64,000 bases of DNA from Agapetus fuscipes. Its lineage: Eukaryota; Arthropoda; Insecta; Trichoptera; Glossosomatidae. The notes under the pieces were generated by a model. It saw nothing but the letters and a program-made list of their open reading frames with translations, did no database searches and was not told the DNA's origin. How positions within the stretch are numbered: the stretch's first letter is position 1; every line of letters begins with the position of its first letter. This document shows positions 21,020 to 32,000 of the stretch, piece by piece. Location: positions 16,043,298 through 16,107,297 of the forward strand of contig OX637342.1 of assembly GCA_951799405.1 (NCBI GenBank), in the 5' to 3' direction. The position numbers and the translations under genes are program-made.

Positions 21020-21600
21020 TTCGTAGGAGGGCTATGTGACAAACGACAGCTCAATGATTCTCAACTTGTAAAAATAGGACTCCGAGCGTTCAATGGCTAT
21101 GTGACGTCTCCTATAGTTAATAAAAAATGGATTCCTGATAACCAGGGTTTTTTTTATATTTTACAGCACTGTGAAAAATACGCATTTAAGAGAGAAAGTA
21201 TATAAGAAACTCTATGAAAAGGAAAAATAGGTTGTGAACAGCCTTAGTACGAGTTGCAAAACTTGAGTAAAGTAAAGTTTACGGAAAGTATTAAAGAGTG
21301 GTTTTGCAAAATCTGCCGTTTTTGTTTGTTTGAACTTGATTTTCTTCATCACTGTAACTCTTTTGCTAAGACCATAAAGTGTAAGAAACAAAAACGGTAG
21401 ATTTTGGGGAAAATCCCTCTTTAATACTTTCCGTAAACTTTTCTTTACTTAAGTTTTGCAACTCATACTAAGGCTGTTCACAACCTATTTTTCCTTTTCA
21501 TAGAGTTTCTTTATAGGAGGGCAATGCGACAAATGACAGCTCCATGATTCGCAACTGTCAATAGAAATAAATTAACAATGGCCATGTAGCGTTGATCTAA
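21020..21600. repeat. Direct repeat pair flanking MITE F copy 2
   Basis: 21025-21070 (TAGGAGGGCTATGTGACAAA, 'cgacagctcaatgattc') is repeated in the same direction at 21513-21558 (TAGGAGGGCAATGCGACAAA, 'tgacagctccatgattcg'). MITE F copy 2 sits between the units. Confidence 0.7.
21202..21513. mobile_element. MITE family F, copy 2, with extended arms
   Basis: Arms reach outward past the copy-1 ends: ATAAGAAACTCTATGAAAAG ... AGGTTGTGAACAGCC on the left is inverted exactly on the right (GGCTGTTCACAACCT ... CTTTTCATAGAGTTTCTT). The arms are about 110 bp and highly matched. The internal loop is in the opposite orientation to that of copy 1. Confidence 0.9.
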
Positions 21601-22164
21601 ATAAAAGATCGATGCTATGTACCTACACATTACCTATTCTTATAAATGTGATAGTGGACCCGTTTCTAGATATTCTATTGGATTTAATATTTACTCACTT
21701 TACTTGTAGCAGGCGTTTCTATAATTCGCGAAAAATCGCCGATAAGGAAAAACAAACAGGAGTGTAATTATGTCCTTAACGTTGGATTGTAATGTACTTG
21801 CGAAAAGATAACATGAGGTTCAACGATTTCTATGCAAATATACACTGGAATAGAGGCGTTCATACAACCTAATACTAAAAAATAATAACTATGTTACTGG
21901 TTGCTAAGGATGGCAGACCTATACAAAACGGATGTGTGCTCGCTGAGAAATAAGTTCGTTGTGTAATGGTCATTGCGCAACGGACATCTGCTGGATTTGA
22001 CAATGAGACAAAGAACCAGCCAGTGCAGTACATGGGAGAGAAGAACCAATGTATGAAGACTCTAGATCTGATGAGAAAGTCTGGCACTGGAACTCCAGAT
22101 TATTTAAAAAAAAACAATATTGAAATCATAAGTACCTAAGGGACACTCTACTAAGCTACACATG
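21601..22164. other. Intergenic DNA with a family-L fragment
   Basis: 21885-22080 resembles the family-L repeat ('actggttgctaaggatggca', 'gacctatacaaaacgg'). The rest is unassigned. Confidence 0.4.
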
Positions 22165-22665
22165 TAGTGTAACTTCTTGCCTACGTTATCCCCGAAGGCG
22201 CCGCATGTGGCGATTCGGGACCTATTTATTTTTACGGGTAAGAAGGCCTGCCTCACGCCAACCACTTTCAGTTGAAGTGGAGGTTTCCCAGCTGCCAGGG
22301 GGGCTGGTTCTCATTTCTTGTGAAGGCTGAGTACACCTTGCCGGTATTTATTTTTGGGATTGAAATAGACACCGAAACGGGAAGACACTCTAAGTGGGGA
22401 TCGAACCCTTGCTACCAAATGAGCTATCAACCGGACTTTTTATGAGCTTGGTCGTCGCTACAAGGCGCCAATTCTCAAGCAAGACCCAGTTGCTGTAAGG
22501 CTGGATGGACCTTTTTGATGGCCGGTCTTTGCTAAAAGTTTATCAAACCGAGCGAAGTGCAAAGTTGAAAATATAAATGGAAAATATTTTTTGTGCTCCG
22601 CCGGGATTCGAACCCACAATCTTCCATTTACGAGTCAGAAGTACCACTAGACTACGGACCGGTCA
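22165..22665 (-). repeat. Composite SINE: tRNA-like unit + core + module C
   Basis: On the minus strand, 22665-22600 is the tRNA-like unit (CCGTAGTCTAGTGGTACTTC, B box GGTTCGAATCC). 22590-22440 is the core, then 'ataaaaagtccggttgatag' joins it to module C (22437-22165). This is the same junction as at 479, 6975 and 37190. It has two tRNA-like units in one element and no 5S head. Confidence 0.85.
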
Positions 22666-23553
22666 TACTGGTCACACCTAATCGAATAAATGAATTCAAC
22701 CTCCTCTTACACTCAGATTTCAATAAAAAACAACCAAACTCATTGTCTCTATGGGTAGAACTGATCTGTGGGTAGAACATTTTTAACTTAGTAATTTTCC
22801 TAATAGTGACATAGCTCATATGCACAAACTCCCATTTGGCGTCTCCTACAGACCATCAGCACATGTGGCAGACACATGGGAACAACATTAGGGCTGATGA
22901 TAATAATAATGAATGTAGGGGTCCCCAGAATAGCGAGCTGTAGAAACAGTTCAACCAAATCCAGGAATATTTACCCCTGGAGCGCCGGCGATTTTCTGCC
23001 TAATTCAGACACCCAACTCGTGGTTTTTTATATTAAATATCTCCAAAGATACAAAACATATCTGTTGTGGGTTTTTTTATATAAAAAACAATGAAATAAA
23101 GTTTTTTTAGTGCCTACCAAAAAAAAAAAACTTTTGAGGATTTATTATTTTGCTCCATCATAATTTAGATTATGGAAAAAAGATCGAGATTCTAAAAATA
23201 GATATACCTCATTAGTATGCGTAGGCACGAAATCACAATACATCGCAAAAAATAGAAGTTAATGACCCTTATTATTTACACAAAAAAAAATTTGATTGTG
23301 TTAGTGTTCTTATGTCAACAAATGTGGAATTCGGCTTTTCCAACAGTCAGTTTTCAAGGTCAACTTAAATATTATATTTTAAATACCTACAAACAAAAAC
23401 GAATGCTTTGAATTTATTGGTGGATGGTTCTATCCAATAGCAGTACTTCATGCGATTTTCGATCTTATTGCTGTGTAAAAACTAAAGAATTTTTTTAAAA
23501 TTCTCGTATAGTACTATGAGCGCGGATCCGTGTTCCGGCGCTCGAGGGGTTTA
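22666..23553. other. Intergenic DNA, nothing recognised
   Basis: AT-rich, no supported exon. Confidence 0.4.
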
Positions 23554-25665
23554 AGGTGGATGTCCCAATTACTGGCAGTGTCCCAATTATTGGCACTTTT
23601 TCAGTTTTTAACTTATAATAATGCTTCAAAGGCAGGGAAAGTTAAGAAAAAATGTGGAATAAATATTTCATAGGTTGTCCAAACTGTGTTTCTAGTTTCA
23701 AGTGTATAGGTGGCAGCTTTGGACACAAAAAAAATAGTCAAAGTGAGCACCTACCCAGCAAGGTGCATTTGGCGGGATTTCTTACTGATTTCGATAAGGA
23801 ACAAGGTGAGCATTTTGTTTTTTTTTCTACTTTACTTTTAAGTTTGAATGGTTTCTGATTATATCAGTGGTTTTGTGATGGCTTTTTCTAGATAGAAACT
23901 TTGTTGTCATTGGCATAACCTCATTTTTACTATTTTTTAAAATAAACGCCAGTATTAGGGACACCAAAATCTCTTTTGTCCCAATTACTGGCAGGGGTGC
24001 CCATGATAGGTGCAAGCTGAAACCTGTTATGTCCCTATTATTGGCATTCATTTTTTTTGACCTCTGAAGTTTCTTATTTTAAGTTACAGTTCAATGGATA
24101 TGAAAATGGAAACTACATACTTATTATCAGGAGAGATCATTTTAAGCAACTTAGAAAAAAACTCTTAATAAGTCCTTTTTTCTCTCACATTCTGCCGAAC
24201 GTTCTTCAGCGGCGCTATAATTTTCATTTAGACTCTTCATTTTTTTACAATTTCAGTTAGACAAATACGATACTTATTGCTCAAATTTCTTTCTTTTACA
24301 GATGTATGATGGGATCCAAAGAGAAAAATGTATGATGGCGCAGACATGGTCAAAGTAATTGCTGCTGTCACATCAGGGAAATTAGCATCCCAACCCCACA
24401 GAATTGGACAAACTCACGGGCTTCAGTCATCAAAGAGAAATTAATCAGATGGCATGCGGAAATCCATGAGTACCTACAGAGCAAGAGGTTTGCGATAGAC
24501 CCGGAGAAGCCAAATATCTAAGACCCTGACAACACATTAGGTGATCGCATGATCATTAATGCCGATGACACAAAAGATCCAGAGCGGATTTTTAATGCTG
24601 ATGAAGCAGCTCTTTTTCTTAGTCTTAAAGGAGATAAAGTACTTGGTATAATACTCGTAGCATTTTACCCGAATATCACTCACATCATTCAGCCGATGGA
24701 TGTCGCTGTCTTTCCAAGCTTAAAGCATTCATGGAAGGAAGAAACCAACACATGGAGACACATAATATGCACTACGAATTGAAGATTTCGCTCCCCTCCT
24801 AGCATCCTCAATTCAGAAATCTGTCAAACCTGATACTTTGAAGAATGGTTTTCGCAAGTACGGACTCTTTCCGTGGAACGTTAATGCAATTGACTTCAGC
24901 AAAATTCCGTCCGTGAATCATTCAAGCACTAAAAATGCACCAGAACAAGATGGAGATGAAGATATACTTGATAAACTACTTTCCAGACTAGAAACTAGTA
25001 GGACCAGTAAAATAACAAAGTTTCAGGAAATGTTTGGATATGGAAGCGAATGATTATAAAAAAAAATTAATATGGAGGATATTAATTTGTTCATCGTCTG
25101 GAAAAAATTGAAGAAAGAGGTTAAAGAGATAAAGACAGATGATCTAGAAGTGACTTCTTCAGCGAAAAAAAAACACGGAAGATGTTGACCTGCAAATGCC
25201 ATCGAATAAGACGTTTTATGAATATGTTAAAAAAAAAAAAAAAAATTGTCACTTCTCTTATTTATTTGTATAACTATATTATATTTTTCGACCAAAATTT
25301 AATAAACATTTGTTCCTTAAACCTCTCTGCACTTATTCTGATAAAAACTTCCCCCTTTTTAAGAAAAATGTAAGCTGTAGATTAAAAAAACTGAGGTGCC
25401 AATAAATGGGACAAAGGTATGCCAATAATTGGGACAAATCCGAATTTCACCTGCCAATAATAGGGACATGGGAGTTTTTGTTCAATTAATTAAATAAAAC
25501 TTATTTCCTCACATAATTTTGATTGAATTCTTTCTTTTTTAAATACTGCAGCATATTTCCAATGTCCTGATACAAAAAAAAACAGAATCAGATAAAAATT
25601 CGAATTTCTATAAGCTTTTCAATTTAAAAATTTCCTTAAGCTGCCAATAATTGGGACATCCACCT
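23554..25665 (+). mobile_element. Decayed pogo/Tigger-like DNA transposon with motif arrays
   Basis: The ends are AGGTGGATGTCCCAATTA and its inverse, flanked by TA on both sides (23552-23553 and 25666-25667), as in Tc1/mariner-pogo insertions. Inside is a broken DDE transposase (24440-25053). The 17-bp motif TGCCAATAATTGGGACA, or its complement, occurs nine times: 23561, 23579, about 23946 (reversed), 23977 and 24030 on the left; 25397, 25420, 25452 and 25642 on the right. Except for 23946, left copies face inward and right copies face the other way. Length is 2112 bp. Confidence 0.85.
24440..25053 (+). pseudogene. pogo/CENP-B-type DDE transposase, internally deleted
   Basis: Blocks in order: RWHAEIHEYLQSKRFAIDP (about 24449-24505), a stop, then RIFNADEAALFLSLKGDKVL (24588-24647). 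This joins directly to LVAFYPNITHIIQPMDVAVF (24655-24714) and is followed after a frameshift by KNGFRKYGLFPWNVNAID (24841-24894). FNADE and the YPN.TH..QPMDVAVF block are signatures of DDE_1 superfamily transposases (Tigger/jerky-like). The DNA between them, normally holding the second catalytic Asp region, is deleted, so the protein cannot be active. Confidence 0.8.
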
Positions 25666-25669
25666 TAAT

Positions 25670-26115
25670 TAAGCACTTCACAGAAATGAACTGTGTGGGC
25701 ATCTCAATATTAATCTAGTGGCAGTCAACAAGAGGAAGTGCACAAAAATATATCATAGACATAAAAACTCAGCAATTCCTGGAAAATCTGAATAAGAAGA
25801 TAAGTAAAAGAAAATCTGAATTTCGTTTACTTTCAGTACTATGACAGGTGAGAAGGTATCTGATTTCAATGAGGTCCCCACGTGAATTGACATACACAGT
25901 ATTGTGATATCACCCAGCCAGTTTGCTAAGGAAAAGCACACTAATATTTGGTTTGATTTCTATTAAACTCTATAGAACTTTTAAAAAATCTAATAAAAAA
26001 ACTTTTTTATATTCATATTAGTTTTATTTTAATAAATAATTAAAAACGTTTTTGATCATATCAAACATCTTCAGGTAAGGGTAAAAGTAAAATATCTACT
26101 ACAGTCATTGACTAC
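25670..26115. other. Intergenic DNA with a family-L fragment
   Basis: 25835-25935 (minus) has 'caaactggctgggtgat' and 'gtcaattcacgtggggac', matching 36850-36940. No gene. Confidence 0.5.
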
Positions 26116-26116
26116 A

Positions 26117-26790
26117 GTGCTATTTTTAGACATTTTAGTCGCCCGTTGAGCCCATGCTTTGACACACTAATGATGCCCGGGCTGGAAGTCTCATCACCAC
26201 GGTCATTCTTACCTACCGAATTTTGGTAATATTTTTATGAAAACTAATCAGCTGTTCACTTGCGGCCATCTTAACGTCAACGACGTTACCATGTTGAAAG
26301 CACCGGTTCCCATAGATCACCGAAGTTAAGCAACATTGGGCGCGGACAGTACTTGGATGGGTTACCGCTCAGGTACACCGCGTGTCGTTGGCATCTTGGA
26401 CCGGTCCGTAGTCCGTAGTGGCAACACTTCGGACTCGTAAATGGAAGGTTGTGGATTCGGATCCCGGCGGAGCACAAAATATACCATTCATATTTCGAAT
26501 GTGCTCTTCGCTGAGTTGAAAAATTCATAAACCTTTACCAAAGACCGGTCACTGAAAGGTCCACCCAACCTTACAACAACTGGGTCTTGCTTGAGAATTG
26601 GAGCTTTCTACAGCGACGACCAAGCTCGCAGAGGGCTCTTGAGGTGTGATACACACAAAAACAGCGCTCACCAAATAAATTAGCCTAATATTATTATTTT
26701 ATCTTGGATTGACAGTTTTTCATACAAATGCATTATTAGTTTGTCAAAGCGTGGGCTCAACGGGCGACTAAAATGTCTAAGAATAGCACC
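26117..26790. mobile_element. MITE family B, copy 2, split by a SINE
   Basis: The left part (26117-26272) ends in 'gcggccatctt' and the right part resumes at 26701 with 'atcttggattgacag'. The sequence between is a 5S-tRNA SINE. The 5-bp ATCTT is duplicated at the junctions. End sequence 'gaatagcacc' is at 26790. Confidence 0.9.
26273..26700 (+). repeat. 5S rRNA-tRNA chimeric SINE with tail A (precise boundaries)
   Basis: Modules in order: 5S-like head (26276-26395; GATCACCGAAGTTAAGCAAC, TTGGGCGCGGACAGTACTTG, ACACCGCGTGTCGTTGGCAT), tRNA-like unit (26400-26470; B box GGATTCGGATCCC), core (26500-26630) and tail A ('gctcttgaggtgtgatacac') ending in TTATTATT. The flanking target duplication ATCTT (26268-26272, 26701-26705) fixes both ends, so the 5S-tRNA chimera moved as one unit. 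It is about 428 bp. Confidence 0.92.
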
Positions 26791-27164
26791 ACTAGTTATT
26801 GCTTTGGATGGCAGTCCCATACAAGATTGACGTTTGCTAGTCGAGAAAAAAGTTTCAAATTTAAAAGTAAATTGGTTATATTGGGAGAAAATTTAATTCA
26901 ATGTTTACACCAAACCTGCTGCTCTTTCCAATGACTTCAAGAATGGGCGGAGCAACATAGACGGCAAGGAACAATTGCACTTGCACCGGTCACCTTGTAG
27001 CATGAGCGGGAGGAGCGTGTTTACATTCTGCCTTGCTCACTGTCCTGCTTACTTTTCATCCAAACATCCAACTTAAGAGTGTAAACACTACATAAGGAAT
27101 GCATTTTTTTTTCTTCAAAAGAATAGAATTAGCATGTTAATCCTATCTATTTTCATGTGTAAGA
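26791..27164. other. Intergenic DNA, nothing recognised
   Basis: A short family-L-like piece ('ggatggcagtcccatacaag') at about 26808. No gene. Confidence 0.4.
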
Positions 27165-27320
27165 TGGCTAGCCTTACACCAACCACTTTGCTGTGAATGG
27201 AAGTAAACATGACTTGTACTAAAACCTAGCATTGAAGATAACTTCAATTAAAAATATTTTAGTTATTAGGTCTCTCGCTATAAATGTGGATGATCAACCC
27301 GCTGAGCCATCGCTCCGCCC
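27165..27320 (-). repeat. Module-C-like SINE fragment, degraded
   Basis: The minus strand has a tRNA-like head (GCGATGGCTCAGCGGGTTGA) and the end 'aagtggttggtgtaaggct'. The middle is diverged. Confidence 0.5.
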
Positions 27321-27329
27321 CGATTTTTA

Positions 27330-27525
27330 GATCTATAATCTAAGTTGTAAGATATGTTAACATTCAAAATTCATATCAAATGCATGCTCACAAACAGACA
27401 AGTGTAAGTTTGCGCTTACAAAATATGCTGCATGTGTACTTACAAATTAAAAACAAACCTCAAATGAACATAAAACCTGCAACTTTTGCCGACCTTTCCT
27501 AAAACAGGGGTGACATTGCATGTGA
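27330..27525 (-). repeat. LINE-R 3'-end copy
   Basis: Minus strand with 'gtcacccctgttttagg', 'aaggtcggcaaaagttgca', 'taagcgcaaacttacact' and 'atcttacaacttagattata'. Confidence 0.8.
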
Positions 27526-28066
27526 TTTTATCTCAGCCTTATTTGACAAAACCATGGATAGGTATAAAGAAGATCTTGGCATTCCATATGACCTATCAAT
27601 GAAGTTATTGGATGGAAAATAATCTGTTTTGATAAAATAAAGCAGAGGAAAGTGAGACATTATAAAGAGTAAAATCTTGAGTCCTGATTTTCACCTTTGG
27701 ACAAACTAGCCTTGTGTTTTATAAATTGATCCATATGCTCTAACATTATGGCATACATACCTACTAGTATTCTTTCGGGTGAATTTATCAAAATTATATG
27801 AAACAAAAACAGGAGCCAAATCTAAACTAAAAGATTGGGGCAAAATAAAATTATCAAATAAATTTACGGAATAATTTAAGTTATTGTGTTTTACATGAAG
27901 CCAAATACATAAATAGTTGAATGAGATAAATCAGATGAGAGTATATCCTATATTTGATATTGCTAAGTATGTTATTTTGAATATACAGCAAGATATTCTG
28001 TATTTTGTAAATATGTGTGGAGCATTCAAAAAACAAATTAAATACAGATTTATTGAAACGACTTAC

Positions 28067-28132
28067 CCAAAATATGAGATTAACAAATACTAATAGGTAT
28101 TTCATGAGACAGTAACATCCTGAGAGACCCAT
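28067..28132 (-). CDS. Tetraspanin, first coding exon only
   Basis: ATG at 28132 opens a 22-codon exon, MGLSGCYCLMKYLLVFVNLIFW, given here as MGLSGCYCLMKYLLV (1-15) and FVNLIFW (16-22). It is followed exactly by the donor GTAAGT (28066-28061, phase 0). Tetraspanins begin with a short cytoplasmic stretch with membrane-proximal Cys residues, then 'C.KYLL...N..FW' as the first transmembrane helix; an exon break after the Trp fits the family. No second exon with the expected 'G...G.W' or CCG motif was found in the 28 kb downstream on this strand, so the first intron is very long or the exon is an orphan. It is divergent from NCAPH2. Confidence 0.75.
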
Positions 28133-29008
28133 CTTCGTTGTTTATTATGAAGAACAATACAGAATAAATACAGAAATGTCACAACACAGCGGAAAACACT
28201 AGACTTGAAATTAAAAATAATTATCAATGAAAATATTGATCACAGTCGACAAACTGGTATTAGGAACACTTCTGACGATAATCTCGAGCGATTAATATTT
28301 AGTTTATGTGGAAATTTCTGAGAAGTACAAATTTTTGCGCGAAAATTATTGAATTGCCGATCCGCGACACACACAGCAAACACCGACAACGTCGCAAAAG
28401 TAGCTGACAATCTGACAATCTGAAGAAATAACATGGAACACACTACCAACAGTAAAAAAATAATACCAGCTATAAAAATGAAGACGTCAGACTACCTAAA
28501 GATAAACTTATGCTTTAAAAAATAAAATATCGTGTGTTTCACATTATAAAAAAAAAATATTATTACAAATGCATATTTTTTTTGTAGAAAATAAATAAAT
28601 GATGTAAAAAGTTTACCTATTCAGTGAAACAAAACATAGACAATGGTGGTTGCACAGCCATTATGAATAGCGATGACGTACACGGTTCCATGTTGTTGTT
28701 GCGCATCAAACGAACGAAGCTTGACCCAAACAAAAAATAAATGGTCGCCCAGATTCTGTCTGTCAATTTTCAGGATATCACTTCAACAGCAATTTTAATG
28801 GACGATGTCACGCGTAATAGGTGTGTTAGCATGGGAATGCATTCTTTCGGAAAACATATTCGACTGATATATTGCACAAATAACTCTATTTTGACATTTA
28901 CTTTTTGGTGGAGGGAAATATTTCAAATCTTTTGCGCCCTATTGTATATTACTACTTGATAATTTTAGTGCGAAAAGGTGTACCCGGGAAATATCTACAG
29001 ATTCTTCC
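28133..29008. promoter_or_regulatory. Shared 5' region between tetraspanin and NCAPH2
   Basis: This 876-bp interval separates two divergent starts. It presumably holds both promoters and 5' UTRs. No convincing TATA box is seen. Confidence 0.45.
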
Positions 29009-32000
29009 ATGAAGGTTGAGGAAATTGTGTGCACCCTCAAGGGGTGGTCACTGAAACACAGCCACTTTCAGCTGAGCGAGGTAAGACATGCTTGTTCATT
29101 ACATGCAACCAATTATGCAATTAAAAACAACCTGATGTGCAGTTTTTCCCTGCACTTTTCCCGTCAACACGCAGTTTTTGGCCATTAGCATTTCCAAACA
29201 ACACTGCTATAGTTATGGGTTGTATACATGTGTGACAACATTCCCCTCTACTTGTCGGAGCATTGTTGGGAAACTGCAATCTGATTTTGAAATGGAGCAC
29301 AATGTTACTCCTTGCGTTGTGTACCTATTCCCCAATGTTTTCATTTTGTACATTGTACGTGATTACCCGATTGCTGATGTTTTTCATTGCGTCTACCTGG
29401 TGAAAAAGGCTGGCATATTTGCACAATTCTTATATTTCTGTGTTTGTGTGTGTGATTTCATTTTTATAATCACAATTAAACCAGAAAATACATTTTTGTA
29501 TCCAAAAAAATCAACTTACAACTTCTGTCGATGGATTATTAGTCTGTAGTTGATTTAATGCAAGAATTACATGTTACCCTGTGACAGGGAAGGTCTGCAA
29601 AAGTTGTAGGGCTTATGTTCATTTGAGGTTTGGATTTTATTTGTAAGCACACATTCAGCATTTGTAAGCGCGAACTACATGTGTTTGTTTGTGGGCATGC
29701 ATCTGAGCGCTTTAAATGAATCCTTGCAACTTAGATTATAGATTATTATAGATTAGAGATTACAGATTAGAGTGGTCTGAGTCGAGCGATAATCTTGTCA
29801 GATTCATATTCGTAAGTCAGCGATTCAAACTCCCGTGGGGGCTGGTACTTATTTATTGTGAAGGAAACCTTGCCGGTATTGTTTTTTTGGGTTTGAAATA
29901 TACACGGAAACGTGAAAGAGAATAAAGAATGTTATTGTGTCACAATATTCTTTCTAGCAAAGTTGGTAATCATCCAGAAATGTGTGATTATTTTCTGACA
30001 AAAATAAAATATTTAATAGGATACTTGCGGTGATAGAGAAAACGGTTTAAAATACTATGGTTGTGTAGAGTACATTTCAAGGATCACAACCATATATTTT
30101 TTAAGTAGTAAAAATAAAGGTATTGGTAATTTTCAAAAATAAAATGCAGAGAATTTGAGTCCCGCCAAAACGCAGCGCGGCCGGCTGACGTCAAATTGAT
30201 GTAGATGGATCCTTCAGTCTTCCAGGGCCTAACGGTACATTTCAAAGATTCATCGACGTCACATCCGCCTAAATAAAAAAATTGCCTGTTTTACAGGAAA
30301 TTGAAAATGCTCTAATTTTAAAGAGCTATAATTTTAAAACTAAGCCAGATATTACTTTTTTTAAAACACAGATGCATTTTTTAAAATTTAATCATTTTAT
30401 CTATAATCTATATAATCTATAATCTAAGTTGCAATAAAAATAAAAATTGATGAAATAAAAAAAAATGTGAAATTACCCTATTAATTGTGGTTCTTGTTGT
30501 AGATTCTTGATGGTTACATAAAAGAAGCTTTCGCTGAATCCGGTTCAGAGTTCCCCCAGGAGGCGGGCATTGTGGTGGAGCAGTCTGCCTACATCTACTC
30601 CAAGAAGGTGGATACCCTGCTGCAGGAAGTCAGGGCCATCGCCGATGAATTCAATGCCGATCACGAAAAGTAATCATCATTTTAATTGTTACTCAATGTA
30701 TGGAAGTGAGGCGTGATGGTATGTGTATGTGTATGTTCATACTTTAACCTTTTCACTTCTAAATTTTCTGGCTATATGATTACCCCCAGTGCGGAACACT
30801 TTTTCTAGGACATTTTTAAAATATCTATTGTTTCCTACCTTAATTGATTGACGGCACTTGTGAACAAAATATGTGCACAGTCACATGTATTAGTTATTCA
30901 AGAACAACAATCGCAAAGGTTTAGCACATTTCACTTGCAGACTTTTGAATTCTTTAACACAGATGTCAGGGATAAGTTCAAAGTTGGATGACATATATGA
31001 TTGACAGCCAGCAAGCAAGTTTACACTTGACGCCTATGCGTACCACCCGCACTTAAAGGGTTAATAAGATTGCAAATAACTAGAATCTGCAGGGTGAGAA
31101 GAATAAAAGAGCATGCATGGCCGCTGTTGAATTTGCATTATTGAGACAATCGCAAGATTGAACCCCGCCTGCGTCTTGTCTTATCAACAATAGCTTTGAC
31201 CCTGGTTCAAAAGATGACATTGGGTAATTGTCAATTAATGATTTATTCAAATATTAAAACAATGAATTATTATTGGATAATGTTAAAACCTGTGTCTGGC
31301 CAGGCAAAATGATGTGGTAAATTGCATTCCTCTTTACAAATTAAAAAAAAAAAAAAAAAAAAATGAAGAGCATGATGAATGTGGAGGAGGTGAAGGGAGA
31401 GTGCAAGGGTAGAACAATGTTCAGATGCACTTGCAGAGTTACTGAACGCCCTTAGCATATTGTCACTTCAAAATAATACAAGCACAAAGGCATTTATAAA
31501 CTTAAGATTTTTTTTGTTCTAGTGAGCCAAATGAAACAGTCACAGCGGACCAGCCGCAGGGGAAGAAGAGAAAAAAGAAAAATACCAACTCCGCCCCCGT
31601 AGCGTTTGGTGACATAGAGCTGGAAGAAGCTACTAACATTCTCCGCAAAGAGGCTCCTCCCAAAGCTTTGCCGTCCCTTCCCAAGCTATTCATACATCTA
31701 GAGCCCCGCCCAGTCACAGACACCGACCACCAACTCTTTGATTACTTGGGCAACCGAATAGGCATTGTGGACGACTTCAGAGTGAATTGGAGTATGGATA
31801 ATAATGGAACACTCTGTGATGATCTCGATTTCTGTACTGTCCCGGAAAAACCTCACGCCCCCGTTGTGGTTCCGCCTGCAGAAAGCATCATAGATTGCAA
31901 CATCCTGTCTCCGACAGATTCCGGAAACAATTCCGGATACTGCACAGACACTTCATCACACAATTTGCCACCGACTCCTTTACCCTTTCCACTGGGCGAT

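Noticed and set aside
26276..26395. Functional 5S rRNA gene
   Set aside because: It is fused to a tRNA-like unit and bracketed by a transposition target duplication; no T-run terminator follows the 5S part.
28240..28449. Minus-strand frame with a signal-peptide-like start upstream of the tetraspanin exon
   Set aside because: No family motif, and it overlaps the shared 5' region; a hydrophobic start can arise by chance in AT-rich DNA.
28741..28959. Plus-strand frame upstream of NCAPH2 as a first exon
   Set aside because: It has no similarity to the kleisin N-terminus and no donor that would join in frame to 29009-29080.
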